From Acidimicrobiia bacterium (GTDB lineage: Bacteria; Actinomycetota; Acidimicrobiia; UBA5794; UBA11373), in NCBI GenBank assembly GCA_025456165.1, contig JALOLI010000059.1, forward strand, positions 1-7,885: a stretch of 7,885 nucleotides of DNA. Direction: 5' to 3'. Below are positions 1 through 5,384 of the stretch, in pieces. Numbering within the stretch: position 1 is the stretch's first letter; every line of letters begins with the position of its first letter. The notes beneath the pieces were generated by a model that was given only the letters and a program-made list of their open reading frames with translations, was not told where the DNA came from and did not search any database. A program made the translations under genes and the position numbers.

Positions 1-675
1 CTCTCTATGGGGCCCGACGAGAAGGTCGAGGCCGTGATCGACACCCGGGCCTACGACCCATCGCAGTTCCTCGTCATCGTCACTCGCCAGGGCGTCGTCA
101 AGAAGACGCGCCTGTCCGACTACGAGTCGCGCCACCAGACGCTCATCGCGGTGCGCCTGAACGAAGGCGACGAGGTGGTGGCGGTGCTCACCACCAACGG
201 CAAGAACGACGTCCTGCTGTTCACCCGGTCCGGCGCCGGCATCCGCTTCTCCGAGGAGGAGTTGCGCGCCATGGGCCGCGACACCACCGGGGTGCGGGGC
301 ATCCGCCTGCGGCCCGGCGACGCCGTTGTCTCGGCGGCGTGCGACGCCGACGGCGACACGGTGCTGCTGCTGACCTCCGGCGGCTACGGCAAGCGCACCA
401 AGGTGACCGAGTTCCCCAGTCAGAAGCGGGGCGGCTTTGGGGTGAAGGCCATCAAGCCCACCCGGGTGCGGGGCACCCTGGTGGCGGCACGCGGGGTGTC
501 GGCCGGGTCTGAGATCTTCGTCACCTCGTCCGACGGGGTGGTCATCCGGAGCGCGGCCGACAGCATCAGCCGCCAGAAGCGCGACGCCACCGGGGTCAAG
601 GTCATGAACCTGTCCGCCGGCGCCCAGATCACCGCCTTTGCCCTGGTGCCGCCCGACGAGGCCGCCGAGGACTGA
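1..675 (+). CDS. gyrA: DNA gyrase subunit A, C-terminal part (5' end outside window)
   Basis: This is the DNA-wrapping C-terminal domain of DNA gyrase subunit A, which with GyrB introduces negative supercoils using ATP. The reading frame is open from base 1, and the ATG at 7 is internal, so the N-terminal breakage-reunion domain lies upstream of the window. About four beta-pinwheel blades are visible, each with the typical pattern of a hydrophobic strand, a T-x-x-G turn and a basic patch: VTRQGVVKKTRLSDY, LLFTRSGAGIRFSEEELRAMG, LLTSGGYGKRTKVTEF and VTSSDGVVIRS. The diagnostic stretch RAMGRDTTGVRGIRL closely matches E. coli GyrA. The motif QKRGGFG (about bases 421-441) resembles a GyrA box but sits in a late blade, so it is more likely a blade-specific variant than the canonical box. 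The protein ends in a short acidic tail (DEAAED), much shorter than in E. coli. Identity is essentially certain; only the extent is limited by the window. Confidence 0.97.
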   Translation, partial: LSMGPDEKVEAVIDTRAYDPSQFLVIVTRQGVVKKTRLSDYESRHQTLIAVRLNEGDEVVAVLTTNGKNDVLLFTRSGAGIRFSEEELRAMGRDTTGVRGIRLRPGDAVVSAACDADGDTVLLLTSGGYGKRTKVTEFPSQKRGGFGVKAIKPTRVRGTLVAARGVSAGSEIFVTSSDGVVIRSAADSISRQKRDATGVKVMNLSAGAQITAFALVPPDEAAED

Positions 676-703
676 GCCGGCCCGGACAGCGGGGGCCGCC
701 GGC
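676..703 (+). terminator. possible weak hairpin just after gyrA
   Basis: GCCGGC at 676-681, immediately after the gyrA stop, can pair with GCCGGC at 698-703. The inner part pairs only imperfectly and no T-run follows. It could slow or end transcription, but in DNA this GC-rich such a hairpin may be chance. The rest of the gap up to 790 holds no tRNA or other gene that I can see. Confidence 0.2.
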
Positions 704-741
704 GCCGGGGCGCAAAGCTACTCGTGACGGAGGCCCCCCGG

Positions 742-747
742 TACACT
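742..747 (+). promoter_or_regulatory. putative -10 box upstream of the DUF3566 gene
   Basis: TACACT fits the actinobacterial TANNNT -10 pattern and stands out in the GC-rich gap after gyrA. A start of transcription near 754 would leave a leader of about 37 bases before the GTG at 791. No convincing -35 hexamer sits 16-18 bases upstream; GTGACG at 724-729 is too close. If real, it gives the DUF3566 gene a promoter separate from gyrA. Confidence 0.35.
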
Positions 748-790
748 GCCCAGAGTCGCCGAACAGCCAGGGGCCCATGCCGGTGCAGCG

Positions 791-1327
791 GTGATCCGCA
801 AGATCGACCCGTGGACCGTCCTCAAGGTGTCCATCGTCTTCAACGCCATCATGGCGCTGGTGACGGTGCTGGGCCTGGTCGTGTTCTGGTCGGTGTTCGT
901 CAACGCCGGCATTCCCGACCGCATCAACGACCTCGCCCTCACCATCGGCCTCGAGAACGGCATCACCTTCGACGGCGCCGTGTACTTCCGCATCGCCGTC
1001 CTGCTGGCCATCGTGGGGACGATCCTCATGACGGGCCTCTTCACGCTGGGCGCGGTGATCTACAACCTCATCTCCGACCTGGTGGGCGGGGTGGAGTTCG
1101 TCGTGCTCGAGGAGACGGGGGCCGCCGTCCCAGCTTCGCGCCGGGTGAAGCTGCCGGTGACGGTGGCGCCGGTCGAGGGGGGCAAAGGCCGCGGGGTACG
1201 CTCGCTGCCCAAAGTGGCGCCCCTGGCGCCGCCGACCCTTCCCGGCGACGGCGAGGCCACCCGGGTGCCGGAGCCGACCGCGACGACCCGCCTCACCGGC
1301 GGGACCACCCGCCAGACGGGGACCTGA
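791..1327 (+). CDS. DUF3566 family membrane protein
   Basis: A 178-aa membrane protein of the DUF3566 family, whose gene typically follows gyrA in Actinobacteria (the M. tuberculosis counterpart is Rv0007). Its molecular role is not established. A short basic start (IRKIDPWTVLKVS) leads into a first transmembrane helix at about residues 13-37 and a second at about 66-91. The family hallmark YNLISDLVGGVEF (91-103) follows. Residues from about 109 to the end are basic and rich in Pro, Thr and Ala, probably a disordered cytoplasmic tail. Mycobacterial relatives instead carry the low-complexity part at the N-terminus. The GTG at 791 is the only plausible start: the frame is closed by TGA at 725 and offers only CTG in between. 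No close Shine-Dalgarno is visible. The gene ends 36 bases before the convergent gene on the other strand. Confidence 0.88.
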   Translation: MIRKIDPWTVLKVSIVFNAIMALVTVLGLVVFWSVFVNAGIPDRINDLALTIGLENGITFDGAVYFRIAVLLAIVGTILMTGLFTLGAVIYNLISDLVGGVEFVVLEETGAAVPASRRVKLPVTVAPVEGGKGRGVRSLPKVAPLAPPTLPGDGEATRVPEPTATTRLTGGTTRQTGT

Positions 1328-1330
1328 GCC

Positions 1331-1344
1331 CGCGCTGCGGCGCG
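1331..1344. terminator. short GC hairpin between convergent genes
   Basis: CGCGC (1331-1335) and GCGCG (1340-1344) form a perfect 5-bp stem with a TGCG loop. It lies in the 36-base gap between the DUF3566 gene and the convergent 254-aa gene, where a bidirectional terminator would be expected. There is no T-run on either side, so an intrinsic terminator is only possible. Confidence 0.25.
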
Positions 1345-1363
1345 AGCCGGGAACGAGCCGACC

Positions 1364-2128
1364 TCAGCCGATGCCCAGGCCGGCGACCTCCAACCCCACT
1401 CCAAGGCACGCTGACAGGTAGCCCGCCCCCACGGTGCGGGGCCGCCAGGCACCGGGAGGCACCCCGCCGCCGGCCAGCAGCAGGGCCCCTGCCGCCAGGG
1501 CGATGGCCTCGAGGTGGAGGCGATCGTCGGCCACGGCCACCAGGCGCTCCTCGCGCTTGCGCTTCTTCCCCGACGTGACCCGGGCCAGCGCCCCGGCCCA
1601 GGGGCCTTCGAGGGGCACTTCCACCCGGGTCTCACCGGGAGAGTCGCCCGGGCGCGGCGGCAGGCTGGTGCCCCAGCGGGCCCCCAGGGGTTCGGGGAAA
1701 GGCACGGCGACGTCGCGGGGCCCCGGCTTTCCCTGCCGGGTCCAGGCGAGGAGCAAGACGCCGCTGCTCCCGCCCTCGGCCCGGTGGGCCAGGGCCTCGG
1801 CCAGGCCGGGGAGCGAGGCCGCCACCAGCAGTGATAGGCCGCGAGCGGCGAAACGGGCGGCCAGGTCGGGCCCCGGAGCCACATCGGCGGCCAGCACACA
1901 GGAGAGGCCGTCCTCGACGGCGATCGCAGCCAGGTCGAGCGGGGCGACGGCGTCGTCGCTGGCCAGGACGGCGAAGCCGGCGAGGGTGGTGATCGCGGTG
2001 GCCCGCCGCTCCTCGGCCGCCGGGCTGCGGTGGCCGTAGATCCCCAGCGCCTCCAGGCCGGGCTCGGCCAGCAGGATGCGACCGGCGCGGTGACCGGTTT
2101 CGCCGGTGGGGTGGAGGGCCAGTCGCAT
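1364..2128 (-). CDS. conserved-looking protein of unknown function, Rossmann-like N-terminus
   Basis: A 254-aa soluble protein that I do not recognise. It begins MRLALHPTGETGHRAGR: a short beta strand followed by a glycine-rich turn (G9, G12, G16) like the first nucleotide-binding loop of NAD(P)-dependent enzymes such as the saccharopine-dehydrogenase-like group. Alternating hydrophobic strands and helices follow, for example GFAVLASDDAV and LSCVLAADVAPG, consistent with an alpha/beta fold. A basic linker (KKRKREE, about 188-194) precedes a helical, Ala/Leu/Gly-rich C-terminus with HLEAIALAAGALLLAGGG. No catalytic motif is evident. The ATG at 2128 lies 6 bases after the stop of the 61-aa ORF, so the two would be cotranscribed. 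No strong Shine-Dalgarno is present, but coupling to the upstream stop could explain that. The coding strand shows actinobacterial codon bias and a clean start, so the gene is probably real; the enzyme guess is weak. Confidence 0.7.
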   Translation of the reverse strand: MRLALHPTGETGHRAGRILLAEPGLEALGIYGHRSPAAEERRATAITTLAGFAVLASDDAVAPLDLAAIAVEDGLSCVLAADVAPGPDLAARFAARGLSLLVAASLPGLAEALAHRAEGGSSGVLLLAWTRQGKPGPRDVAVPFPEPLGARWGTSLPPRPGDSPGETRVEVPLEGPWAGALARVTSGKKRKREERLVAVADDRLHLEAIALAAGALLLAGGGVPPGAWRPRTVGAGYLSACLGVGLEVAGLGIG

Positions 2129-2134
2129 GGCGAC

Positions 2135-2320
2135 TCAGCGGTCCAGGGGCTGCCAGGGCCCGGCGGCGGTAGAGGAGCGGCGCCGCTTCCGGGAGAGGAC
2201 GGCCGCCAGGAGCAGGGCTGCGGCCGCACCGAAGGACAGGCGACGCGGCAGAGGGGAGGGCACGGGGGCAGTGTAGGGAGAGGCGCCGTCCGGGCCGGAG
2301 CGACCAGTGCGATCGGGCAT
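2135..2320 (-). CDS. small putative single-helix membrane protein (61 aa)
   Basis: A 61-aa ORF of unknown function. Its N-terminal 27 residues are polar and rich in Pro, Gly and Ser. One short hydrophobic segment follows (LSFGAAAALLLAAVL, residues 28-42), then a basic patch (RKRRR, 44-48), which by the positive-inside rule would place the C-terminus in the cytoplasm. The start is supported by a good Shine-Dalgarno on the minus strand, GGAG five bases before the ATG. It ends just upstream of the 254-aa gene and would form a two-gene unit with it. Its start codon is only about 35 bases from the start of the divergent riboswitch. Short GC-rich ORFs are often spurious, but the ribosome site, the hydrophobic segment and the spacing together favour a real gene. 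Confidence 0.5.
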   Translation of the reverse strand: MPDRTGRSGPDGASPYTAPVPSPLPRRLSFGAAAALLLAAVLSRKRRRSSTAAGPWQPLDR

Positions 2321-2354
2321 AGGGTCTCCATCCGGCGGCTCGGTGCGGGGCGTT

Positions 2355-2503
2355 GGCGGCGGCTACGATGCCTTTGCCCGGTTTGTAGCCGGGCGACTCG
2401 GCGGCTCCCGAGCGAGGACGCAAGAGCGAAGTCCGGTTAGATCCCGGCGCTGTTCCCGCAACTGTGAAGCCCCCAGTGGGACGAGTCAGGTCGCCTGCCG
2501 CCG
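2355..2503 (+). ncRNA. cobalamin (vitamin B12) riboswitch aptamer
   Basis: This leader RNA binds cobalamin and controls the importer genes downstream. Family hallmarks are present in order. A P1 arm GGCGGC (2355-2360 or 2358-2363) pairs with GCCGCC at 2497-2502. A perfect hairpin GCCCGG/CCGGGC (2376-2381 with 2389-2394) and a second, CTCGG/CCGAG (2397-2401 with 2408-2412), follow. The CCGG-TTAGATC-CCGG stem-loop (2433-2447) corresponds to the consensus GGUGAAAAUCC element. The nearly invariant core CCCGCAACTGT is at 2455-2465. The B12 box AGTCAGGTCGCCTGCC is at 2484-2499. The arm between the core and the B12 box is very short, about 16 bases, so the large peripheral P8-P12 region of many class I members is missing. 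The promoter is not clear: TAGGGT at 2320-2325 is a possible -10, while TACGAT at 2364-2369 would cut off the P1 strand. Ends are approximate. Confidence 0.93.
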
Positions 2504-2523
2504 GGTCGGATGTGGACGCTCTC

Positions 2524-2583
2524 GGAGGAAGGGTGACCTGCCGGCCTCGGCCCCCAGCCCCTCCTCCCCGACCGATGGGGAGG
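2524..2583 (+). promoter_or_regulatory. riboswitch expression platform: Shine-Dalgarno sequestering hairpin with antisequestor
   Basis: CCTCCCC at 2563-2569 is the exact complement of the Shine-Dalgarno GGGGAGG at 2577-2583. This gives a perfect 7-bp hairpin with a GACCGAT loop that buries the whole ribosome site, five bases before the GTG at 2589. An alternative pairing uses GGAGGA (2524-2529) and GGG (2531-2533) with TCCTCC (2562-2567) and CCC (2559-2561), 9 bp with one bulged A. It shares bases 2563-2567 with the first hairpin, so the two are mutually exclusive. The layout indicates control of translation rather than transcription, since no T-run follows. Which state cobalamin favours is inferred from the family: bound ligand is expected to favour the closed hairpin. 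Confidence 0.75.
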
Positions 2584-2588
2584 CGCGC

Positions 2589-3518
2589 GTGAATCGAGCC
2601 CGATCTGCGCCCGTGGTGGCGCTCGTCCTGATCCTCTCCCTTCTTGGCGCCGCGTGCGGTGGGGGAGGGGATGGGGGGCCCACGACGGCCGCCCCCTCTG
2701 CCGGCTTCCCGGTGGAGGTGGCCGGCACGGTGATCCCGGCGGCGCCGCAGCGCATCGTGTCGGCTTCGGCCTCGCACACCGAGATCCTCTACGCCCTCGG
2801 TGTGGGGGAGTGGATCGTGGCCACCGACCAGTTCTCCAACTTCCCGCCGGAGGCGGAGGACACGCCCAAGCTCGATGCCTTCAACCTGGGGGTGGAGTCG
2901 GTGGCGGCCTTCGATCCCGACCTGGTCGTCCTGTCCTACGACCCGGGGGACCTGCGGGAAGGCCTGGCCGCCCTGGGCATCCCCAGCCTGCTGTTCGACC
3001 CGCCCCTCACCCTGGAGGACGCCTACGGGCAGATGCGGGCGTTGGGGGCGGCGACGGGCCTCGTGGCCGAAGCGGCCGCCCTGGTGACCGGGATCGAGGG
3101 CGAAGTCGCCCGCCTGATAGCGGCCGTCCCGGCCCGGGAGACTCCCCTCACCTACTACTACGAACTGGACCCCACCCTCTACAGCCTCACCTCGAGCACC
3201 TTCGTGGGAGGCCTCCTCGGGTTGCTGGGGATGGAGAGCATCGCCGACGCCGCCGACGGCGCCGGCACGGGCTTCCCGCAGCTCAGCGCCGAGTTCGTGC
3301 TGGCCGCCGATCCGGGCTTCATCTTCCTGGCCGACACCCGCTGCTGCGGCCAGTCGGCGGCCACCCTGGCGGAGCGGCCCGGGTGGGCCTCTCTGGAGGC
3401 GGTGGCGGAGGGCCGGGTCGTCCCCCTGGACGACGACCTCGCCTCCCGGTGGGGCCCCCGCCTCGTGGACTTGCTGGCCGCGGTGGGCGGAGCGATCACC
3501 GCCCCGGGCGGGGGATGA
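2589..3518 (+). CDS. btuF: cobalamin ABC transporter, substrate-binding lipoprotein (BtuF type)
   Basis: A 309-aa extracellular binding protein of the helical-backbone (class III, BtuF/FhuD-like) type that captures cobalamin and delivers it to the permease. The start is a GTG with the strong site GGGGAGG five bases upstream. The frame is open back to 2307, but that stretch is the riboswitch. A signal peptide runs to about residue 22, with hydrophobic core VVALVLILSLLG and a lipobox-like LGAAC, so Cys23 is the likely lipid anchor; a Gly-rich linker follows. The first lobe starts at about PQRIVSASASHTEILYALGVG and includes FDPDLVVLSYDPGDLREGL. The C-terminal lobe contains RPGWASLEAVAEGRVVPLDDD and SRWGPRLVDLL, typical of the family. 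The Cys pair in TRCCGQS is unusual for an exported protein. Overlapping the permease gene by ATGA, it heads a three-gene operon. B12 specificity rests mainly on the riboswitch; by sequence alone a siderophore or haem binder would be possible. Confidence 0.9.
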   Translation: MNRARSAPVVALVLILSLLGAACGGGGDGGPTTAAPSAGFPVEVAGTVIPAAPQRIVSASASHTEILYALGVGEWIVATDQFSNFPPEAEDTPKLDAFNLGVESVAAFDPDLVVLSYDPGDLREGLAALGIPSLLFDPPLTLEDAYGQMRALGAATGLVAEAAALVTGIEGEVARLIAAVPARETPLTYYYELDPTLYSLTSSTFVGGLLGLLGMESIADAADGAGTGFPQLSAEFVLAADPGFIFLADTRCCGQSAATLAERPGWASLEAVAEGRVVPLDDDLASRWGPRLVDLLAAVGGAITAPGGG

Positions 3519-4552
3519 CCGCGCCCCGCCCGCTGCGGCGCCTCTCCCCCCTTGCGGTGGGGGTCTCCCTGCTGCTGCTCCTGGGGGCGCTCCTCGCCGG
3601 CCTGCTGGTAGGGGCGGTGGGCTTGTCCCCGGGGGCGGTACTGGCCGAGGTGGCCGATCGCCTGCCCTTCGTCTCGGTCGATTCCGGCCTGTCGGAGCAG
3701 CAGGCGGCCATCGTCTGGGACCTGCGCCTCCCCCGGGTGGTTCTGGCCGCCCTGGTGGGGGCGACGCTGGCGGCCGCGGGAGCCGCCTACCAGGGGGTCT
3801 TCCGCAACCCACTGGCCGATCCCTACCTGCTCGGGGTGGCGGCCGGGGCGGGCCTGGGGGCCACCATGGGCATCGTCACCCTGGGCTCCGCTTCGGCGGT
3901 GGTGCCGGCGGCCGCCTTCGCCGGGGCCCTGGTGGCGGTGGCGCTCACCTACGCGCTGGGCGGCGTCGCGGGTGGCCGCTCCGGGACCACCCTGGTGCTG
4001 GCCGGAGTGGCGGTGGCGGCCTTTTTCACCGCGGCGCAGACCTTCGTGCAGCAACGGCACGCCGACACCGTGCGCGAGGTCTACTCCTGGATACTGGGCC
4101 GGCTGAGCACCGTGGGCTGGTCCGAGGTGGCTGTGCTCGCCCCCTACGCCGGGGTGTCCCTCCTGGTCCTCCTGCTGCACCGCCGCCTGCTCGACGTCAT
4201 GGCGGTGGGGGAGGAGGAGGCGGAGACGCTGGGGGTGAGCGTCTCCCGGGTCCGCCTGGTGGTCGTGGCCGCCGCCACCCTGGGCACGGCCGCCGCGGTG
4301 GCCGTCAGCGGCCTCGTCGGCTTCGTGGGCATCGTGGTCCCCCACGCCGTGCGCCTGATGGTGGGGAGCAGCTACCGGGTGATCCTGCCGCTCTCGGTGC
4401 TGGGCGGAGCCGCCTTCCTGGTGCTGGCCGACCTGGGGGCCCGCACCCTGGCGGCGCCCTCGGAGGTCCCCCTCGGGGTGATCACCGCCTTCGTCGGGGC
4501 GCCCTTCTTCGCCGTCGTGCTGCGTTCCGCCCGCAGGGGGTGGGGGCCGTGA
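3515..4552 (+). CDS. btuC: cobalamin ABC transporter permease (BtuC / FecCD family)
   Basis: A 345-aa polytopic membrane protein forming, as a dimer, the translocation channel of the importer. It is hydrophobic throughout and of normal family length, consistent with about ten transmembrane helices. Family signatures are clear: DLRLPRVVLAALVG (69-82), FRNPLADPYLLGVAAGAG (96-112), the GEEEAETLGVSVSRVR stretch (232-247) that contacts the ATPase, the near-invariant GFVGIVVPHAVR (269-280), and EVPLGVITAFVGAPFF (317-332). The ATG overlaps the stop of the binding-protein gene as ATGA, indicating translational coupling, so the riboswitch should govern it as well. The GGGGG run just before the ATG is a poor ribosome site, which fits coupling. 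Iron-siderophore permeases share this fold; the riboswitch argues for cobalamin. Confidence 0.94.
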   Translation: MTAPRPLRRLSPLAVGVSLLLLLGALLAGLLVGAVGLSPGAVLAEVADRLPFVSVDSGLSEQQAAIVWDLRLPRVVLAALVGATLAAAGAAYQGVFRNPLADPYLLGVAAGAGLGATMGIVTLGSASAVVPAAAFAGALVAVALTYALGGVAGGRSGTTLVLAGVAVAAFFTAAQTFVQQRHADTVREVYSWILGRLSTVGWSEVAVLAPYAGVSLLVLLLHRRLLDVMAVGEEEAETLGVSVSRVRLVVVAAATLGTAAAVAVSGLVGFVGIVVPHAVRLMVGSSYRVILPLSVLGGAAFLVLADLGARTLAAPSEVPLGVITAFVGAPFFAVVLRSARRGWGP

Positions 4553-5325
4553 GCGGGATCGTCGCTCGCGGGGTCGGGGTCCGCTACGACGGCCGGGTGG
4601 CCCTCGAGGGGGTGGACCTGGACGTGGCCGCGGGTGAGTGGGCCGCTCTGGTGGGGCCCAACGGGGCGGGCAAGTCGTCGCTGCTGCGAGCCCTGGCCGG
4701 GACGGTCCCGGCCACCGGCACAGTGGCGGTGGGGGGGCGCTCGCGCCACGACATGTCGCGGCGGCGCTGGGCCCGCCTGGTGGCGGCCGTGGCCCAGCAC
4801 CCGGTTCTGCCCACCGGATTGACCGCGGCCGAGTACGTCCTGCTGGGCCGCACCCCGCACCTCGGTTACCTGGCTGCCGAGAGCCGGCGCGACGTGGCCG
4901 CCGCCCTGGCCGCCCTGGAGCGCCTCGACGCCGGGGCCCTGGCCCCTCGGCCTCTGGGGAGCCTCTCCGGCGGCGAGCGCCAGCGGGTGGTGCTGGCCCG
5001 GGCCCTGGCCCAGGACCCCGAGGTGCTGCTCCTCGACGAGCCCACCGCCTCGCTGGACATCGGCCACCAGCAGCAGGTCCTCGACCTGGTGGAGGGCCTC
5101 CGCCGGGAGCGGGGGCTCGCCGTGGTGGCCGCCCTGCACGACCTGACCCTGGCCGCACAGTACGCCGGCCGCCTGGTCCTGCTGGACCGGGGCCGGGTGG
5201 CGGCGGAGGGCCCCGCCGATGCCGTGCTGACCCCCGAGGGGTTGGCCCGCTTCTCCGGGGCCCGGGTGGCCCTGCTGCGGGGACCGGACGGGGAACTGGT
5301 GGTGGCGCCCCGGCGGCACACCTGA
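4549..5325 (+). CDS. btuD: cobalamin ABC transporter ATP-binding protein (BtuD / FecE family)
   Basis: A 258-aa cytoplasmic ATPase that powers the importer. All ABC motifs are intact: Walker A GPNGAGKSS (36-44), Q-loop Gln83, signature LSGGERQR (139-146), Walker B VLLLDEPTASLD (159-170) and H-loop His197 in ALHDLTLAAQYAGR. The HQQQVLDLV segment after Walker B and the short length match FecE/BtuD-type ATPases. I chose GTG 4549, which overlaps the permease stop as GTGA and has AGGGGG (4535-4540) eight bases upstream. An in-frame GTG at 4540 would add three residues but lacks a ribosome site. It is the last gene of the importer operon: the next gene begins 59 bases later and has its own possible promoter. 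The gap 5326-5369 shows no clear terminator. Confidence 0.94.
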   Translation: MSGIVARGVGVRYDGRVALEGVDLDVAAGEWAALVGPNGAGKSSLLRALAGTVPATGTVAVGGRSRHDMSRRRWARLVAAVAQHPVLPTGLTAAEYVLLGRTPHLGYLAAESRRDVAAALAALERLDAGALAPRPLGSLSGGERQRVVLARALAQDPEVLLLDEPTASLDIGHQQQVLDLVEGLRRERGLAVVAALHDLTLAAQYAGRLVLLDRGRVAAEGPADAVLTPEGLARFSGARVALLRGPDGELVVAPRRHT

Positions 5326-5369
5326 GAAGGGCCCCAGGGGATTGAGCGCCCGAACCGGCGCCGATGGGG

Positions 5370-5375
5370 CATAGT
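5370..5375 (+). promoter_or_regulatory. putative -10 box for the lipoprotein-peptidase pair, leaderless start
   Basis: CATAGT resembles TATAAT at four of six positions. A transcription start about seven bases downstream would fall at or next to the GTG at 5382 and the ATG at 5385, giving a leaderless or nearly leaderless mRNA. That fits the lack of a Shine-Dalgarno. TTGAGC at 5342-5347 looks like a -35 box, but the 22-base spacer is too long for a standard promoter. Confidence 0.35.
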
Positions 5376-5384
5376 GGCCGGGTG

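Noticed and set aside
421..441. QKRGGFG as the canonical GyrA box
   Set aside because: The canonical box lies in the first blade of the C-terminal domain, which is at or beyond the left edge. This motif is in a late blade after GYGKRT.
676..790. tRNA genes after gyrA, as found in mycobacteria
   Set aside because: No cloverleaf or conserved T-loop GTTCGAATC-like sequence is visible in the gap.
724..1578. 284-codon plus-strand frame overlapping the DUF3566 gene
   Set aside because: Arg/Pro/Gly-rich and His-rich translation with no hydrophobic or domain pattern. The overlapping DUF3566 frame is recognisable by family.
1434..2039. Plus-strand open frame opposite the 254-aa gene
   Set aside because: Ser/Ala/Arg-rich with no structure. 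The minus-strand frame has regular alpha/beta hydrophobic patterning, a clean start and operon-like spacing, so it is preferred.
2364..2369. TACGAT as the -10 box for the importer operon
   Set aside because: Transcription would begin near 2376, leaving out the GGCGGC strand needed to close P1 of the aptamer. A promoter further upstream is more consistent.
1632..3812. 726-codon open frame on the minus strand crossing the riboswitch
   Set aside because: It spans several recognised genes in both orientations plus the riboswitch, and its translation is Arg/Pro/Gly-rich with no domain. It is a GC-driven shadow.
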